Below are positions 41,364 to 53,726 of a DNA stretch of 64,000 nucleotides, piece after piece. The stretch's first letter is position 1. Every line of letters starts with the position of its first letter. Where the stretch lies: positions 558,001-622,000 of the forward strand of contig BCHS01000002.1 of the NCBI GenBank assembly GCA_039545275.1, read 5' to 3'. The notes under the pieces are model-generated. The model saw only the letters and a list, made by a program, of their open reading frames with translations. It did no database searches and was not told the DNA's origin. The translations under genes and the position numbers were made by a program. The DNA is from Pseudomicrostroma phylloplanum (taxonomy: Eukaryota > Basidiomycota > Exobasidiomycetes > Microstromatales).

Positions 41364-44300
41364 ATGCTTTCGAGTCTCAGGCGGCTGGTCAGCAGCAATG
41401 GAGCTGCAGTCGGGGGCGATAGGCGCTCTTCGCAGTCCATCTTGTCGTCCCCTCGGAAGCGTCGCGTAGCCTCGGACGGGCAGCAGGACCTTTTCAGCGC
41501 CTTCGTGAATGACTGGACAGACATAGAGGTGAGTTGGCCTATGGATGACGTTGGAAGCTTGGAATGAATCAAGTCGCTGAACCTTTCCTTGCGTTCTCAG
41601 GCCGATCTGACCTCACCCGATCAGGCCGCCCTGCACCATGGAGTCTCCAGATCCAGTCTGCCCCAGGCACTGGAAAGGCTTGGGCAGGCAATCGTTCAAG
41701 AAAGTCTGACTACTGATGAGGTGATGGATGGCCTGGGGCCGTGTATGGAGTACCTACTCAAGAAGGACGGTGAGCATGCGGCGTCGGTTCATGGGCGTGG
41801 AATCCTCTGCATTTCTGACACTGGCGCATGCATCTCCTTGCAGTCCTGGGCGTTATCGTCCGGTCAGCTCTCGCAGATCGACCTCCTGGTGTCTTGATCG
41901 AGGCAGTCAAATTCTTCCAAACTCTAGTAGCTCATCTAGGTGATCGGCTTCTCAGCCAACAGGCTGTCAACAAGCCGCTGGTCAAGCTCATTAGACATTG
42001 CGTAGGGGACGAGGACGTCGATTCAGCATGGGGCCAGGAGGCTGGGTTTGACGTAGCCGAGGACAGGGAACCGCAACGGAGAGACCGCTCCGAACAAGCT
42101 CGACTAGACGAGGCCCTTGTAGGTCTGATGGCCTTTGTCGCTTCAAAGCTGCATGGCTCTCAAGAGCTTCTTCACATCTTCTTTCATAACCGACTCAAAG
42201 ACACCGCAAGGCGGAAAGGCGGCGATGATGTGCCGGCAGAAGAGGACAGATCACACAAAATGGTGGAGCAAGACATCCCTTCATCTGCGACTTCGGCATC
42301 TTCAATGTCGACCGTGAAGGCGGCGCAGTCTGATGGGCAAAATGCAACACCTCTGCAGGACGACATACCGAGCTCAGCAAGTTCGTACGACTTTCCCCTC
42401 TTCACATATCTGTTGCGCTTCGTCCACCTCGAAGGCGAGACTGGCCAGCTTGCTCGAGCTGGACTCTCTGTGATCGTGCAGATTGCACTAGAAGCTCGAG
42501 CTCCGGTGGACGCACTCTCCCCGGTGCCTTCAAATGGCAAGATGTCGCTCTTTGGAGACGCCGGAAATTCTGCGACCGCGGACCTTGCCGAATACATCGC
42601 GAAGTCCGACTTTGTGGACGTCCTTGGAGCCTCACTGGGGGCTGTATGGGGTCTCTTGCCATCGAAGCTAGCCTTCGTCAAGCAAGAAGCGGCAGGAGAA
42701 GAGCAACGCAAAGCTGAGGGAGGCATGAAGCTCGGCGCCGGACAGAGACGTTCGGATTCTGCTGAAGCCGAGACTGAAAGGCTACGGCGTCTCAACATCG
42801 AGCAGAGCTCAGATCCAAAGACCATCGAGAGACTCAGGCTCTTCATCGATATTCTCGACTTTGTACAGCACGATGTCGTGGGCCGAGCCGCGCAATGCTC
42901 CGGATCGTCCCTTGACAAGCGAGTCATGGCGTCGCATGAGTTAGTGACTCGACTCTCGGCGTCGATACGACAGTCGCTACTCGAGAACGTCCTCTCGTTG
43001 TCCATGATCGAGAGCGGTGACAGGGACGGCAGTGCAGTTGCCATCATGAGCTACCTTGAGGTTCTTTTGTCGGCCCTGGATGATCGTTACGCTCTTTCGG
43101 ACGACATCATGGGCTGGCTGGTCAGGCAAGATGACCACTATCCGTCTATCTCCTCGCGGGACGCGCCAGTAAACGTGATGTCTCGTCGGAAGTCGGCCGC
43201 TCTCTTGCAGCTAGAGAAGTCGAAGGCTGAAGAGGCTATCTACGATCCTCTGTTGCATTACACTATCAAGGACCTCATCGCGGACCACATCGCTCCGACA
43301 ATCAGTGACGCATCTGTCACGGCAGCCCTTGGCCTGGCACGGTCCCTCTTCTTTGATCATGGCCGCTTTGCTCCGTACGGTCTCATCAAGGTCATTGCTG
43401 ATGACGCCTCTACTGCGTTCCCATACTATCTGCCACCACTGGAAGCGCCTGGAGAAGAAGATGACAGGACAGAGTCCATCTCCAGCCCTGAGCTGGACCA
43501 ACTCTTGAATCAGACAGACATAGGCATCAGAGGCGACGTCAAATTGCCGCTGTCTCAACACTTCAGGGAGATTGATCTGTATCTGTCACTCTCTGCGGCC
43601 CTTGGATCACCTGCAAGGAATGCCACTGGGTCTCTTGTGCCTGGCACAGGAGCTTGCTCAAGTACAGGATATGAGAAGTACCTCCAAGATGCTGAAACGA
43701 CCCTGCTCCGCAATAGCATGTACCTGTATGGCCTTGAGCATGGGCTGACCCCTGGACCGCCTGGCTATTCGAGCGCAGAGGGGAGCGCCAAGACCACTCA
43801 CGACCTCTCTTATCCGGCCTTTCGGCATCGCTTGGACCCCACTGAGCCTCTGTTGCGCTCGATCTTGTCGCGGCTCAGACGCTTCTTCGAGCAGCCTCCC
43901 GATCTCAATGTCGCACTGACCGGAACGATCACAGCCATCGCTCTTTGTCCATATCGCAGCATGGACGGCTGGCTGGCCTTCGAGCGTCCAACCACCTCAG
44001 GATTCGAGTCGAAACAAAATGAGGAAGTCTACGACTGGAAGAGGAGGCCGCAGTTGAGGTCATCCCAGATAGAGGCGAATGGTAGCAAGCTCCCGCAAGT
44101 TCCGATCGTTCCAGAGCTTCTCCACAGACTAGTCGAGCACGCCCAGAATTACCGCGCCGCCGTCAGCGAGTTCGATGCTTTCCTCGACGAGCGCCGCAAA
44201 GGTCTTCTCTTCGTTGAGAACATCAGTGAAGCCCTGGCCGACGCGGAAGATGATGACGAGGCTTTCTTCGCCCACACCTCGACGGGCCCTCCAGCGCTCA

Positions 44301-45157
44301 AGAGCGAGAAAGCCAGATTGAAGCTGTGGAAGAGTGTTGGCTGGGGTGCCCTGGGCCAGACCGAGATTGGCGACGTCCATGTGCTGGATGCTAGAGAGCC
44401 CAAGCTGCCTCCCCGACAGACAGAGGTGGCCTCGCAGCCATCCCTGGAGTCATCGCCGTCCACCTTTACGCGACTGTTTGGTCGCTCGCCGGCGGCCAAG
44501 AGTAAAGCGATGCGCAAGAGCGAACCCTCCACGCCTCTTGCAGGAGTAGCAGCAGCAGGGGCAGACAAGGACTCGCGAGCATTACCTTTTGCGGAGCATT
44601 ATCGGCAGACGGCAGCTATCACACTGCAGCCCTCCTTCGTGCCGATGCCTCGAGGTTCGTGGTCCAGCTCCCGAGCATCTATCAGCATGGATGGGAGTGG
44701 AGAGGCTTCCAGGAGGGGATCACGGTCTTCGGCGGCTCCCAGTGCCTCGTCGCCACCGTTGGGCGATGGATCCGACAGCGGTATCAGTCTCGGTAAAGTG
44801 GAGAAGCGCACCCGCTTTCAGCTACCCGAAAAGACTGTTGAGTCGAGTGGCGGCCCTAGCACGAGCAAGGACACACCTGTCAAGGAGCGCTCCGCCCTTC
44901 CCTTCGGCCTCTTCCCTCCCTCTTCCTCGTCTCCCTTCTCTCCTCCCTCTGAAGAAGACGCATCACCCCCAGTGCAGCTCGCCTACCCGGGCCTGGACGA
45001 GGACGAGGACGAAGAGGCGCGCCGCACGCGCGGGCGGGTCACGCTCAGCGATCTGCTGGACAATGTTGTCATCTTGGAGGAGCTTATCAAGGAGCTGGCT
45101 GCGGTGCTGCAGATGAGGAGGACGCTGGGGATTGATGCGGTGCGGATGCTTGAGTGA
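41364..45157 (+). CDS. FHIP/RAI16-like protein (FTS-Hook interacting)
   Basis: Exons 41364-41528, 41601-41769 and 41844-45157 give 1215 residues. The family core is an all-helical repeat region with segments such as ADLAEYIAKSDFVDVLGASL, a nearby LPSKLAFVK and FIDILDFVQHDVVGRAAQ. A Pro/Ser-rich disordered region (about residues 985-1150) is followed by a short helical C-terminus (VTLSDLLDNVVILEELIKEL). In animals and Aspergillus (FhipA) this protein joins Hook and FTS to couple early endosomes to dynein. That role fits the neighbourhood of trafficking genes but is inferred from the family. The start ATG at 41364 is the first in frame. Two short introns near the 5' end have canonical GTGAG donors and CAG acceptors. 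Confidence 0.85.
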
Positions 45158-45443
45158 GAGAAGCGCGGAGGGAGAGGGGAAGAGGACGAGGAGTTAGGAT
45201 GTGGAGGAGGGTAACATCGAGGTGGAGGAGAGGAGAAGGGGGAGCAGGGTCGCTTCTTAGTCTATACCCATCAGTCACTTGAGAATCTGCCGCGCCCATA
45301 TCGAGTGTGTCATGAGCAGCATTGTGCTTGCGCGAGCAACATAGCTGTTCTGGATCTTCGCTCATACGAGTCGTTGATGATCACCGCTGCCATTTCTACA
45401 TACAAGTATATTATACAGAGCTGTCCATTGCGCCCATTGGACC

Positions 45444-48400
45444 TCATCGCGGCCCAGGCGAGTCGGACCTATTCTCATGTCCAGCAGCATATCGCTCCAA
45501 ATCACTCAACATCATGCTCAGCCTCGCCTTGCCTCCTCCTCCCGTTCCAGCACCAGCAGCAGGGGGCCCGTTCCCACCGGCAACACTACTGGTACTGCCT
45601 CGATGCTGCGACTGGTAGTGGTGCAGCTCCTGCGTCGTAATGCCCGCCGTAGAATCTGTGCTGCCTCGATGGTACATGGCACTAGCCCCGCCATGCGTTC
45701 GGGCTGCTGCCGCTGCTGCCGTTGCATCGTCCAGGTCGCGCACCTCCTTGGCATAATCGCTCCTGCGGAGGAGGAAAGCATGCAGGAGTCGCTCGTCGAT
45801 TTTGCTCAGGTGACCCTCGCGCATGTAACCCTTGAGTACAGAGGGCTGCACGATGAAGAGGTTTCCCAGGGAGCGTAGCATCTCAAAGCGATCATTGAGT
45901 GCGGGCAGGCCAAAGGTGGCGATGGCGTCTTGATACATTGCGAGGTCTTTGGTCAGCATCAGTCCGCCCGCCGCACTGACCGTGTACTTCTTGAAGTGGT
46001 CTAGTAAAAGGGAATGGAAGGCGACCCCAATCTCGCTCAGAACGGATTCGGCATTCTTGCCAGCGCCCAAGGAGGAGCGAATCGTCTTGGCGGCTCGCTC
46101 TAAGGCTTCGGAACAGGCGATGCAGGGATCGGTGTTCATGCGAGAAAAGGCCAGCTCGTCGTTCTTTGGGGCAAAGTCGTTGCGCTTTTGTGTCGCGAGA
46201 CGATTGGTCAGATAGCTGACCATATTATCGACCAGCCTCTGAACAAGAGCATCGCATTTGCCCTCTACTCGCAGCAGATTATGGTTGTTGAAAATGGCCA
46301 CCTCCCTTCTCAGTGTCACACTACCCCCGGTCAAGGGAATGAGCGCCACGCTGACGTAGTGCTGCCAGAGAGTGGTGGTCAGCTCCACCTGTCGCACTAC
46401 CTTGATAAGGGAGAGATCAGGAGCCGCAGCTCCCCTGACATCTTGCATGGCCGCCTGACTCGAAGCCGAGTCGATGGCCACCTCGAGATACGACTTGAGA
46501 AAGGCTTCCACGAGGATCTTGAGCAAGGCAAAGACGTTCTTGCCCACGTCGGATGGGCTGCTGAGGTCGACACAGCGACCGACTGCTTCTGCGTGCCATC
46601 GTAGCATCCTCTCCGCAACCGCCAAGCTGAGCTCGCCGTCGTTATCTTCGATGGCTTCCATGTGAGTCGAAGGAGTCGGCGCTTCTTGTACCATAGGACT
46701 GTCCACAGCAACCGGTTCTTCGGTATTGGCCGGTACAGGAGTCGCTCCACGGGCACGATCTACGAATCCTGATAGTTTGGAGAATGCTGAAGTCTTCGGC
46801 GCAGGAAGCGTGCTCGCTCCAGGCGAGAGGGCGGCCGTGGTGGAGGGGCCAGCTGCCCCCGGCGTGCCCGCCGGCGCGGGACTGTTCGCACCTCCAGCCG
46901 CTGCTCTGACTCGGTCGAAGAGGTTCGATGTCTTGAGCCTGGCGCCACCAGCAGCTGAGGCTCGGTGGTACTGTGTAAAGCGAGCGAGGTACAGAGCGTA
47001 CAGTTCCGTCAAGCTCTTGCTCTCCTTTTCCATGTACTTCGTACCCTCCATGTACGGCACAAAGATCTCTTCCACCGCCGACTCGAGCATGAAGGAAAGC
47101 GGGTTGGCAGCGGCGCCTTGCGCTGCACCTGTGTGTTCGCCTCCTTCTTCGTTCAAGAAGGCGATCTGAGGTGTAGATTCGCCCTTGGAGGGGCCCCCGC
47201 CGGGTCCTCTGAAGTCGTACATCTTCAGGTCGGAGATTAAGGCCATTGACATGCTTCGTGCCATTTGCAGTACCCTGAGGAACGTCAGCTCGCTTAGCGG
47301 TGCCGTGGTGTCCAGTGTGGTGTTCTTAGCGCCAGATGCGCCTACTTCCGTGGCTTTGTCCATCAAGACTTCCACGTAGCCCTGCACAGACTGTGCGAAG
47401 ACTCTCTGCAGGAATGTCGACATGACCAGCGGGGGGTTGGGAAAGACGGCTGAGATGATCTGGGCCTCTTGTTCGACAGTGGTCCGGATCTCGTCGAATA
47501 GCAATGCGAGGGAGTGCTCCGATTGAGGCGGCAGCGCATCTGGATCGGCGAGTGTCTGCCAAATTTCGCTGCTCTCCATTCGATTTGCCTCGCCGACTCG
47601 GTCCTTGCTGATGAAGAAGTCGTGCTGGTTGACGTAGATCTGCACACACGATTGGCCGCCGTTGAAGTTCTGCAGGACCTGAGCGATATGCGACATCATG
47701 CGGGGATCTGACTTGCGATAGAATTTGTCAAATAGCTTCAACATATCTCGCTCGAAGCGTTCGTTGTATCGGTCAACGGTCTCGCGGGTCTGAAAGGGGG
47801 ACGGAAGGATCAGTAGATACTCTCTCTTTGTCGCAAGCCGGTCAATCTTACCTTGTCTGCCCCAGGTATATCCACCTCTCTGCTGATTGCTCCCAGCCTG
47901 CGAGCAATGATGGCCGTCTTCAACCTGCCCTCTCTGCCGCCATCTTTCCGGAGCTTGTCTAGCTTGCTTGTGTCTTCTCTAGCAAATGCATAGTAGTACT
48001 CGATGAGGTCATGTGCTTCTACCGCCCTGGACCTCTGCCTGTCCACGCTCTCCAGCTGCTCCCCGATGTGAATGGCCGTCCTGCTGACCTCCGAGAAGCG
48101 CGATTCGAGCGAGGAGAAGGACTGCGAGACGGACGTGAAGTGCGAAGAGAGCTCGTGCAGCTTTGAGGAATAGGCCGACTGGGCCACTTGTACCGACGAT
48201 GTGAGAGCAGCTTGATCTTGTTGCAAGTCACGCTTGAGACCCTGAAGGGACTCTACCGCTGCCTCGAAAGTGCGTATGAAAGGTCTTGGGTTGAAGGGTC
48301 CAGGATCGGCTCTAGAGCGGGCGATGAGCTTATCCGATAGGCCTGCGAGGAAGTCTCGGCTGTTGAAGTTGTCCCGGAAAGTCTCCAGTCGGCAGAGCTC

Positions 48401-48520
48401 TTCTACGGCTGGGTCGCCGTAGAGGGCGACGGTGGCCCTTGAGCTGGAGCTGGAGCTCGTGCCAGGCTGGGCCATGGGCGCAGGTCGATGCCGCGCTGGG
48501 CGAGCCAGACCATCGTCCAT
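45444..48520 (-). CDS. SEC10: Exocyst complex subunit Sec10
   Basis: Exons 48520-47852 and 47789-45444 give 1004 residues. The N-terminal part (EELCRLETFRDNFNSRDFLA, and a FIRTFEAAVESLQGLKRDL coil) and the long helical rods (DLIEYYYAFAREDTSKLDKL, then MLKLFDKFYRKSDPRMMSHI, and SCVQIYVNQHDFFISKD) match Sec10. A disordered Ala/Pro/Gly/Ser insertion of about 80 residues lies between ASAAGGARLKTSNLFDRV and the CVDLSS segment, and a Gly-rich tail of about 90 residues ends the protein, so it is longer than the usual ~700-870. Sec10 is one of eight exocyst subunits that tether secretory vesicles at sites of growth. The ATG at 48520 directly begins the conserved N-terminus. Convergent with FHIP; divergent from Ctk3. 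Confidence 0.93.
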
Positions 48521-48901
48521 GGTGGAGATGGAGCAGCAGTCACAAGATGCGCTCAAGAGGCACAATCTAGCTGCTGACGAAGACGAGGATGGTGACGAGG
48601 CAGACGATGGTATGGACGATGGTACGATGTGCGAGGTGTTGGTCTCCCCCCCACGCGGCTTCCTTTGCTGTGCGTTGGTTGCTCTGTGCAGCCTCGCCTC
48701 CACGCCCGCCCTGCAATTTTGTCTCTGCCCGTTCCGCATCCTCGGTAGCCTGACCTTCCTCGCTACCACCATCAGAAAAGAAGGCAGGGCATCGAACTAC
48801 AGGCTACGAAGAGAGCAGACGTGGTCAGCTGTCGGCGTACAGCCAAAGATAGGACCCAAAAGGCGTAGGGGGTACGTCCTACCACCGCCAGACTTTCAGT
48901 C
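48521..48901. promoter_or_regulatory. Bidirectional promoter: Sec10 (minus) / Ctk3 (plus)
   Basis: 381 bp between head-to-head starts. A GACGA-type purine/pyrimidine repeat (about 48575-48630, alternating GATG/GACG) is the only feature. The overlapping frames are shadows. Confidence 0.45.
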
Positions 48902-50504
48902 ATGGACGCGTTCCAGGTGCGGATGGACTTCCAGGCTCTGCTCAAGCGACTCAATGCTTCTCAGCAGTCCATCGAAAAGGTACTCAGCTTCGCCGATCGT
49001 CACGTCGCAAAGGCATCGGCAGACTTGTGGGACTGCATACTCAACGAATGTGGCAAGGTGAGTGCGAAGTCAGGTAAATGCACGAGAATGGTTGTGGGAG
49101 TTGGACTGATTTATGTCCTCTTTGCCTGTCACTCGCCAGACGAACCTGTCCTCGCGGCTCAACATCCTCTTCCTGCTCGACTTCCTCTTCACAGACTATT
49201 CCAGTCGCTATTCCCAGAGACTCATCAACGACTTCCGCCGCATGGCCTGCAAGGATCTGCTGCGCCTCATAGACCACGTCGTACCGCAGGACAGTCTCAA
49301 TGGAGTCAAGCTCAACAGCGGCGTCACAATACAGGTCCTCTCCTCATGGCGGCTAAAGCGTCTTTTCCCTCAGGAGCAAATCGCTGAGCTGCTTGCGCGA
49401 CTACAAGAGAGGATAGCGGAGACGCTGCATTCGAAGGCTTCCTCGAGCAACAATGGGGAGGACGCAGCTTTGCCCACCTTGTCACACTCGGAGATCCTAC
49501 GGCGGATAGAGGAGGATAGAGAGCGACACAAGAGGATCCGGGAGAAGCTGTGGGTCCTACCTCCCAAGTCCTTCTTCGACGCGGTACCCGATCTATCTAC
49601 ATCTTCCAATGCTAGGCAACAGCAGCAAAGACAAGTCGAGGGTGACCGAGCAGCCAAGCGCCCACGGCTAGACCCCACAGCCGTGGAAGGCACCGAAGCC
49701 AACGCCGAAGAGGGGCAGGAGGGCGGTCCCCTGCCCCACGCCGACCCGCTAGACATCCAATTTGAGGAACTCTGGGAGAACACCTCTGATCTGAATCAGG
49801 ACGACCTCGATTCTTGGCGTGAAGAAGAAGACGAGCGCTGGTGGGGCTCAGAAGAGCAGATTCGCCGACGCGAGGCTGAGAGGCTCGCTGAGCTCAACCA
49901 GGAGAGGGAGGTGGAGACGGAGAGGAAGAGGTTAGCGTTCGAACAGCAGGAGCTGCAGCGAAAACAAGCCCTTGAGCAAGACGAGGTGATGCTAGATGTC
50001 AGGAGCAGAGAAGAGGAAGAGAAGGGCAGACCTCAACCGGCATACGCCCCCCCGTATCAACCGCAAAGCGCAACGCCTGTAGAGTCCATGGGCCCACCTC
50101 CCGTGCAGCCGCGCTCGGACTACTATAGCAGGGAAGCACAACATCCTCGCGAAGCAGAGCACGCCTACGCTCCACCGCCACTCCCGGCTCATCCAGGCGC
50201 CCCACCAGGTCGGGGAGGCTGGCCGCCCTACCAGCAACAAGGCAATCCTCGTCCGGCGCCGCCGCCTGCCTATCAAAGAGGGTACCAACCCGCTCAGGCT
50301 CACCTGCAAGACACCGGAGGAGCAGCAGGAGGATATCAGCACCAGCACCAGCACCAGCATCAGCATCAGCAATACACCTCGCCCGCTGCCTCGAATGCTC
50401 GTTGGAGACCTCGAGGCGGACACTATGGACCCAATGCACCTGCACAGCCGCCCCAGCCGCCAGCATATCCTCGCAGGTGGGGTGCGGACGCATCGACGAG
50501 ATGA
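48902..50504 (+). CDS. CTD kinase subunit gamma (Ctk3/Lsg1-like, CID fold)
   Basis: Exons 48902-49057 and 49140-50504 give 506 residues. The N-terminal domain (FQVRMDFQALLKRLNASQQS, then a splice-joined TNLSSRLNILFLLDFLFTD and DFRRMACKDLLRLIDHV) is the CTD-interacting-domain-like fold of Ctk3. This partner of the Cdk12-type kinase Ctk1 and cyclin Ctk2 phosphorylates Ser2 of the RNA polymerase II tail. A long charged coiled coil with repeated EER/REAE blocks follows. The C-terminus is Pro/Tyr/Gln-rich and carries a Gln-His repeat (50338-50373), longer than in yeast Ctk3. The intron falls after NECGK, where the family expects continuous sequence. The ATG at 48902 is the start of the conserved domain. 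Confidence 0.88.
50338..50373 (+). repeat. In-frame hexanucleotide repeat (Gln-His)
   Basis: CAGCAC x3, CAGCAT x2, then CAGCAA, encoding alternating Gln and His (QHQHQHQHQHQQ) in the Ctk3-like C-terminal tail. It is likely length-variable between strains. Confidence 0.85.
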
Positions 50505-50839
50505 GGTGAGAAGCGCAGGAGGAGAGGCAGAGGAAGAGGAGGGGAAGCATCGTACTTGTACTATACGCAGAATCGATACCTTGGCATTGGAAGGAATGAT
50601 CGAGGGTGACACAAGACGAGCACGAAGATAGAGTACGTGACCGGAAGGGGAAAGAACAAAATCTAGGGTATCGAGAAGTGATGAGAGAAGCGACGAGGAC
50701 GAAGACTAGGAAGAAGCTGTGACACTGTGACCTGAACGATGACTGAAAGGAATCTAAGAAAGAGAGCGACAAGAGCGGGAAAGGACAACGGCGGACAAGA
50801 ATCTACGAACAGGAGCTCAGAAAAGAAAGGAAGAGTCCA
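50505..50839. other. Convergent 3' region: Ctk3 / DNA methyltransferase
   Basis: 335 bp between two stop codons. Purine-rich on the plus strand with GAAGAGGA-type runs. No gene or clear structure is seen. Confidence 0.5.
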
Positions 50840-53685
50840 TCAAGCGCTCTCCATCGTCACATCTTCCTCTTCACCCCCATCTGCCCTTTCCTTCCCCTTG
50901 GCCTTGCCCTTCGCCGCACTCTCCGCACGAAAATTCTCCCGCAGCTCCTTCTTCTTGACCTCAACAACCACGACATTGGCAATGATGGCTCGACCGAGCA
51001 TTCTCGCCAACGGAACCGGGACCGCATTCCCGACCTGCTTCTGGGCCTCCTCGATTGAGCAGTCCCAGGTCATCCAGTCTGGGAATCCCTGGACTCGAGC
51101 TGACTCCCGCAGCGTCAGGGTGCGAGTCTGAGTCGGGTGAATGACGGCGCCTTGTCGGTTCGAGGGTGCGGCGCTGGTCAAGGAGGTAGGGAATGGCTTG
51201 TCGGAGTCCAGGCGCTGGTACGAGTGCTCATTGGAGCGCTCCCACGAACCCCCCCTGCCGCCGTCCCGGCCAGAGACATCTTCCCTTCGCAGCAGGTTTG
51301 CGCTCAGCAGCCACTCCGGGGTCAGGAGCGGCTTGTCCACGAGAGGTGAAGACCAGCTGCGGTGATTTGCCCCGGGACGCAGCAGCACATTTGTCACCCG
51401 TTCCACGTTCTCGGCGGTAAGGCGAGCTGTCTGGTGCTGCGACACTACACGAGCGTCCGCACAGTCTCGTCGCATCAGAGCCTGGTATGGGGTCTGCGGA
51501 GGCGTCCCGTACGTCTGCAGTCTAGCCCCCACGAGTGGCTGCTCCCCACTGAAGCCTGGGATCCTGACGGCATCGAGGGCGGGGATGCCTCGCGCCGCTC
51601 GTGCCGCTTTCTCGCGATCCAGGGGACAAGGAGAGGCTCGGAGCGGGTAGACCTGGTGAGGGTCCATCCAATCGAACGCGGGCAGGTCATCGATAGCATC
51701 TATGACGGTGACGGTCGGCAAGGGTGCGCATCCCCGAAGGAGGCCAGTCGGAGTGATGAAGTGTCGCGAGGGGGCCTCGCCGCCAGGCCAGAGATTGACG
51801 CTAGAGCTCTTGCCCAGTCGGTCTGAAGGCGTAACGTGCGTGGCGGGCGGCAGACAAGGCAGGCCTTCCTTCGCAGCGAAGAAGATCATCCGCCTTCGCT
51901 CTTGCGGGCTGCCATGAGACGTCGCCTCGACATTCGCGATGCGCACCGAGTATCCGAGGTGCAGCAACGTGAGGACGATCAGCTTCGGAAAGCCTTGGTT
52001 GACGTCTCCAAGCTTCAGCGTCTCATTATCCATGATGCCTCCCACGTTCTCGATGACAACGTGACCTGGATTGAGCGCCTCCACCCACGAGAGCGTCACC
52101 GCAACAAGCAGATTACGACCATCGGTGGCAGAACGGTGGGCGTTGAGCTTGCTGAAGGACTGGCACGGAGGCCCTGCCACAAGGACATCGACTTCGCCCC
52201 GCTTTGGGAGCAAGGGGCCTTTGACGGGGGCGGGGGCGGGGCCGGCGGAGGAGCAGCTGCCTTCTGCCTTCTCACAGATGACGGCCAGAAGCTCAGAAGC
52301 GTCTGCTGTAAAGACAGCTGTCCTTGGATGCGACGCTTGCAGAGTTTTGGCTCTTGGAGCATCCAGCTCTACCGCCCACTTCGTCTTGAAGTTGCCTGCA
52401 AGACCAAGACCCATGGAGAGGCCTCCCGCACCCGCAAACAGGTCAAGCGTGCGCAAACTATGCGACATGACTTCGTCCGCCGTCTTTGCCGCGAGCACTC
52501 GTTTGCTCTCACACCTGCTGCATGCTTGAAAATCCGACGAAGACGTCCAAAACAGCTCGTCCCCATGGCTGTTCGTGACTGGCCCTTTGAAGACGATGCA
52601 CTGTCGAACGATCGTGTGCCTCCTGTCGTCAAAAGCGAAAGCATGGTGGCGAGGAGCGAGGATGAGGTGGCCAGGATCTCGGAAGGTGTGCCCTGGCGCT
52701 GCTGCTAGGCTGCGAGAAAATGGTCTGAGCGTGAGTTGCGTAACGCCGGGGCGGATCTCTTCAATCCTCTGCAGTTGAACGATGTCAAGCAGGACCGAGG
52801 TTGCACTCTTGTCGCGGGAGAGCAGCAAGCAATCCCCCTCAAGGACCTCCACGCCGCCCACAAAGAGGGAAGCACCGACGAGCTCTGGTCCTGCTGTCGA
52901 GTTGGTAGGCAGGACGATGCCATTGAGCCTGTGCCAGGCGCAATCTTGCTCATCATGGGCAAAGTGAATGCGGCAGGACGATGGGTCTATAAGACAGAGT
53001 ACATTATCGTCTGCAAATGTGATCCGACGAGCTAAAAAAGACGACGAGATGAAACGATAAGCTCGCATTGTGCTTCGAACCGCCAAGCAACGTGGGCCTT
53101 CTTTCACTCACACGTTTGATACAATGCCGAGGCCGGCGCAGCGCGACCCCAAATCCCTTGAGCAGGAATGACCACCACCCCAGCGTGTAGGCCTCCGAGT
53201 GGACCTATCTGCTCAATCTTGACCAAAGTCTGATCATGCGCCTCGCGCCTCGCGTGGCTGCTCACCCGGCTGCCTGCCCCGTGCATTCCAGCAGATCCCA
53301 GAACAACAACATCCCCGTTTTGCAGAGCGCCCGCTCGAGTCAACGTCCTCATAGTATCGCTGAGACGTTCCTTACACTCATGCGCCTCTAGATCTCCGCC
53401 TCCAACGATATTGAAAGTGTTGCGGGGGACACCGAAGTGGAGGAGGTGCGCTGCCACGAGGGGAGTGACGTTTGCACGCCAGGCAGTCGCAGAGGAGGTG
53501 GAAGGGTTGACCATGTTGCTAATTTTCGTGTAAGAGTTAAGCAATCGAAGGTCGTGGTAGGTCTTGAAGAAGAGAGTGGCACGGCGATGCAAGGTTTGTG
53601 CGCTTTCAGTTGCTGCTTCGACTGTTGCTTGGATTGCTGCCGCGATCATCCCGTGATCGCTGCGTCCCGGAGCAAAGGCAACCAT
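50840..53685 (-). CDS. DNA (cytosine-5)-methyltransferase, DNMT1-like
   Basis: Exons 53685-53112 and 53031-50840 (acceptor TTTTTTAG; a second acceptor at 53011 also keeps the frame) give about 921 residues. The catalytic domain has the C5-MTase motifs in order: I LDLFAGAGGLSMGLGLAG (about 387), IV GPPCQSFSKLN (Cys about 481), VI ENVGGI, VIII SHGSPQERRRM, IX RTLTLRESARVQGFPD and X QVGNAVPVPLA. A BAH-like segment precedes it (GDCLLLSRDKSATSVLLDI, then a TLRPFSR strand). An N-terminal ~190 residues contain a possible second BAH-like part (GDVVVLGSAGMHG and KIEQIGPLGG). No zinc finger or helicase is visible. It would write 5-methylcytosine in nuclear DNA. The ATG at 53685 is only 41 nt after the upstream CCDC25-like stop. 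Confidence 0.9.
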
Positions 53686-53726
53686 TCAGCCTGCCGGCTT
53701 TCTCCGCGGGTACGGGCGGCCGGAGA

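Noticed and set aside
42184..43047. 287-codon open frame antisense to FHIP
   Set aside because: Shadow of the conserved FHIP core; Ser/Arg-rich composition is typical of antisense frames here.
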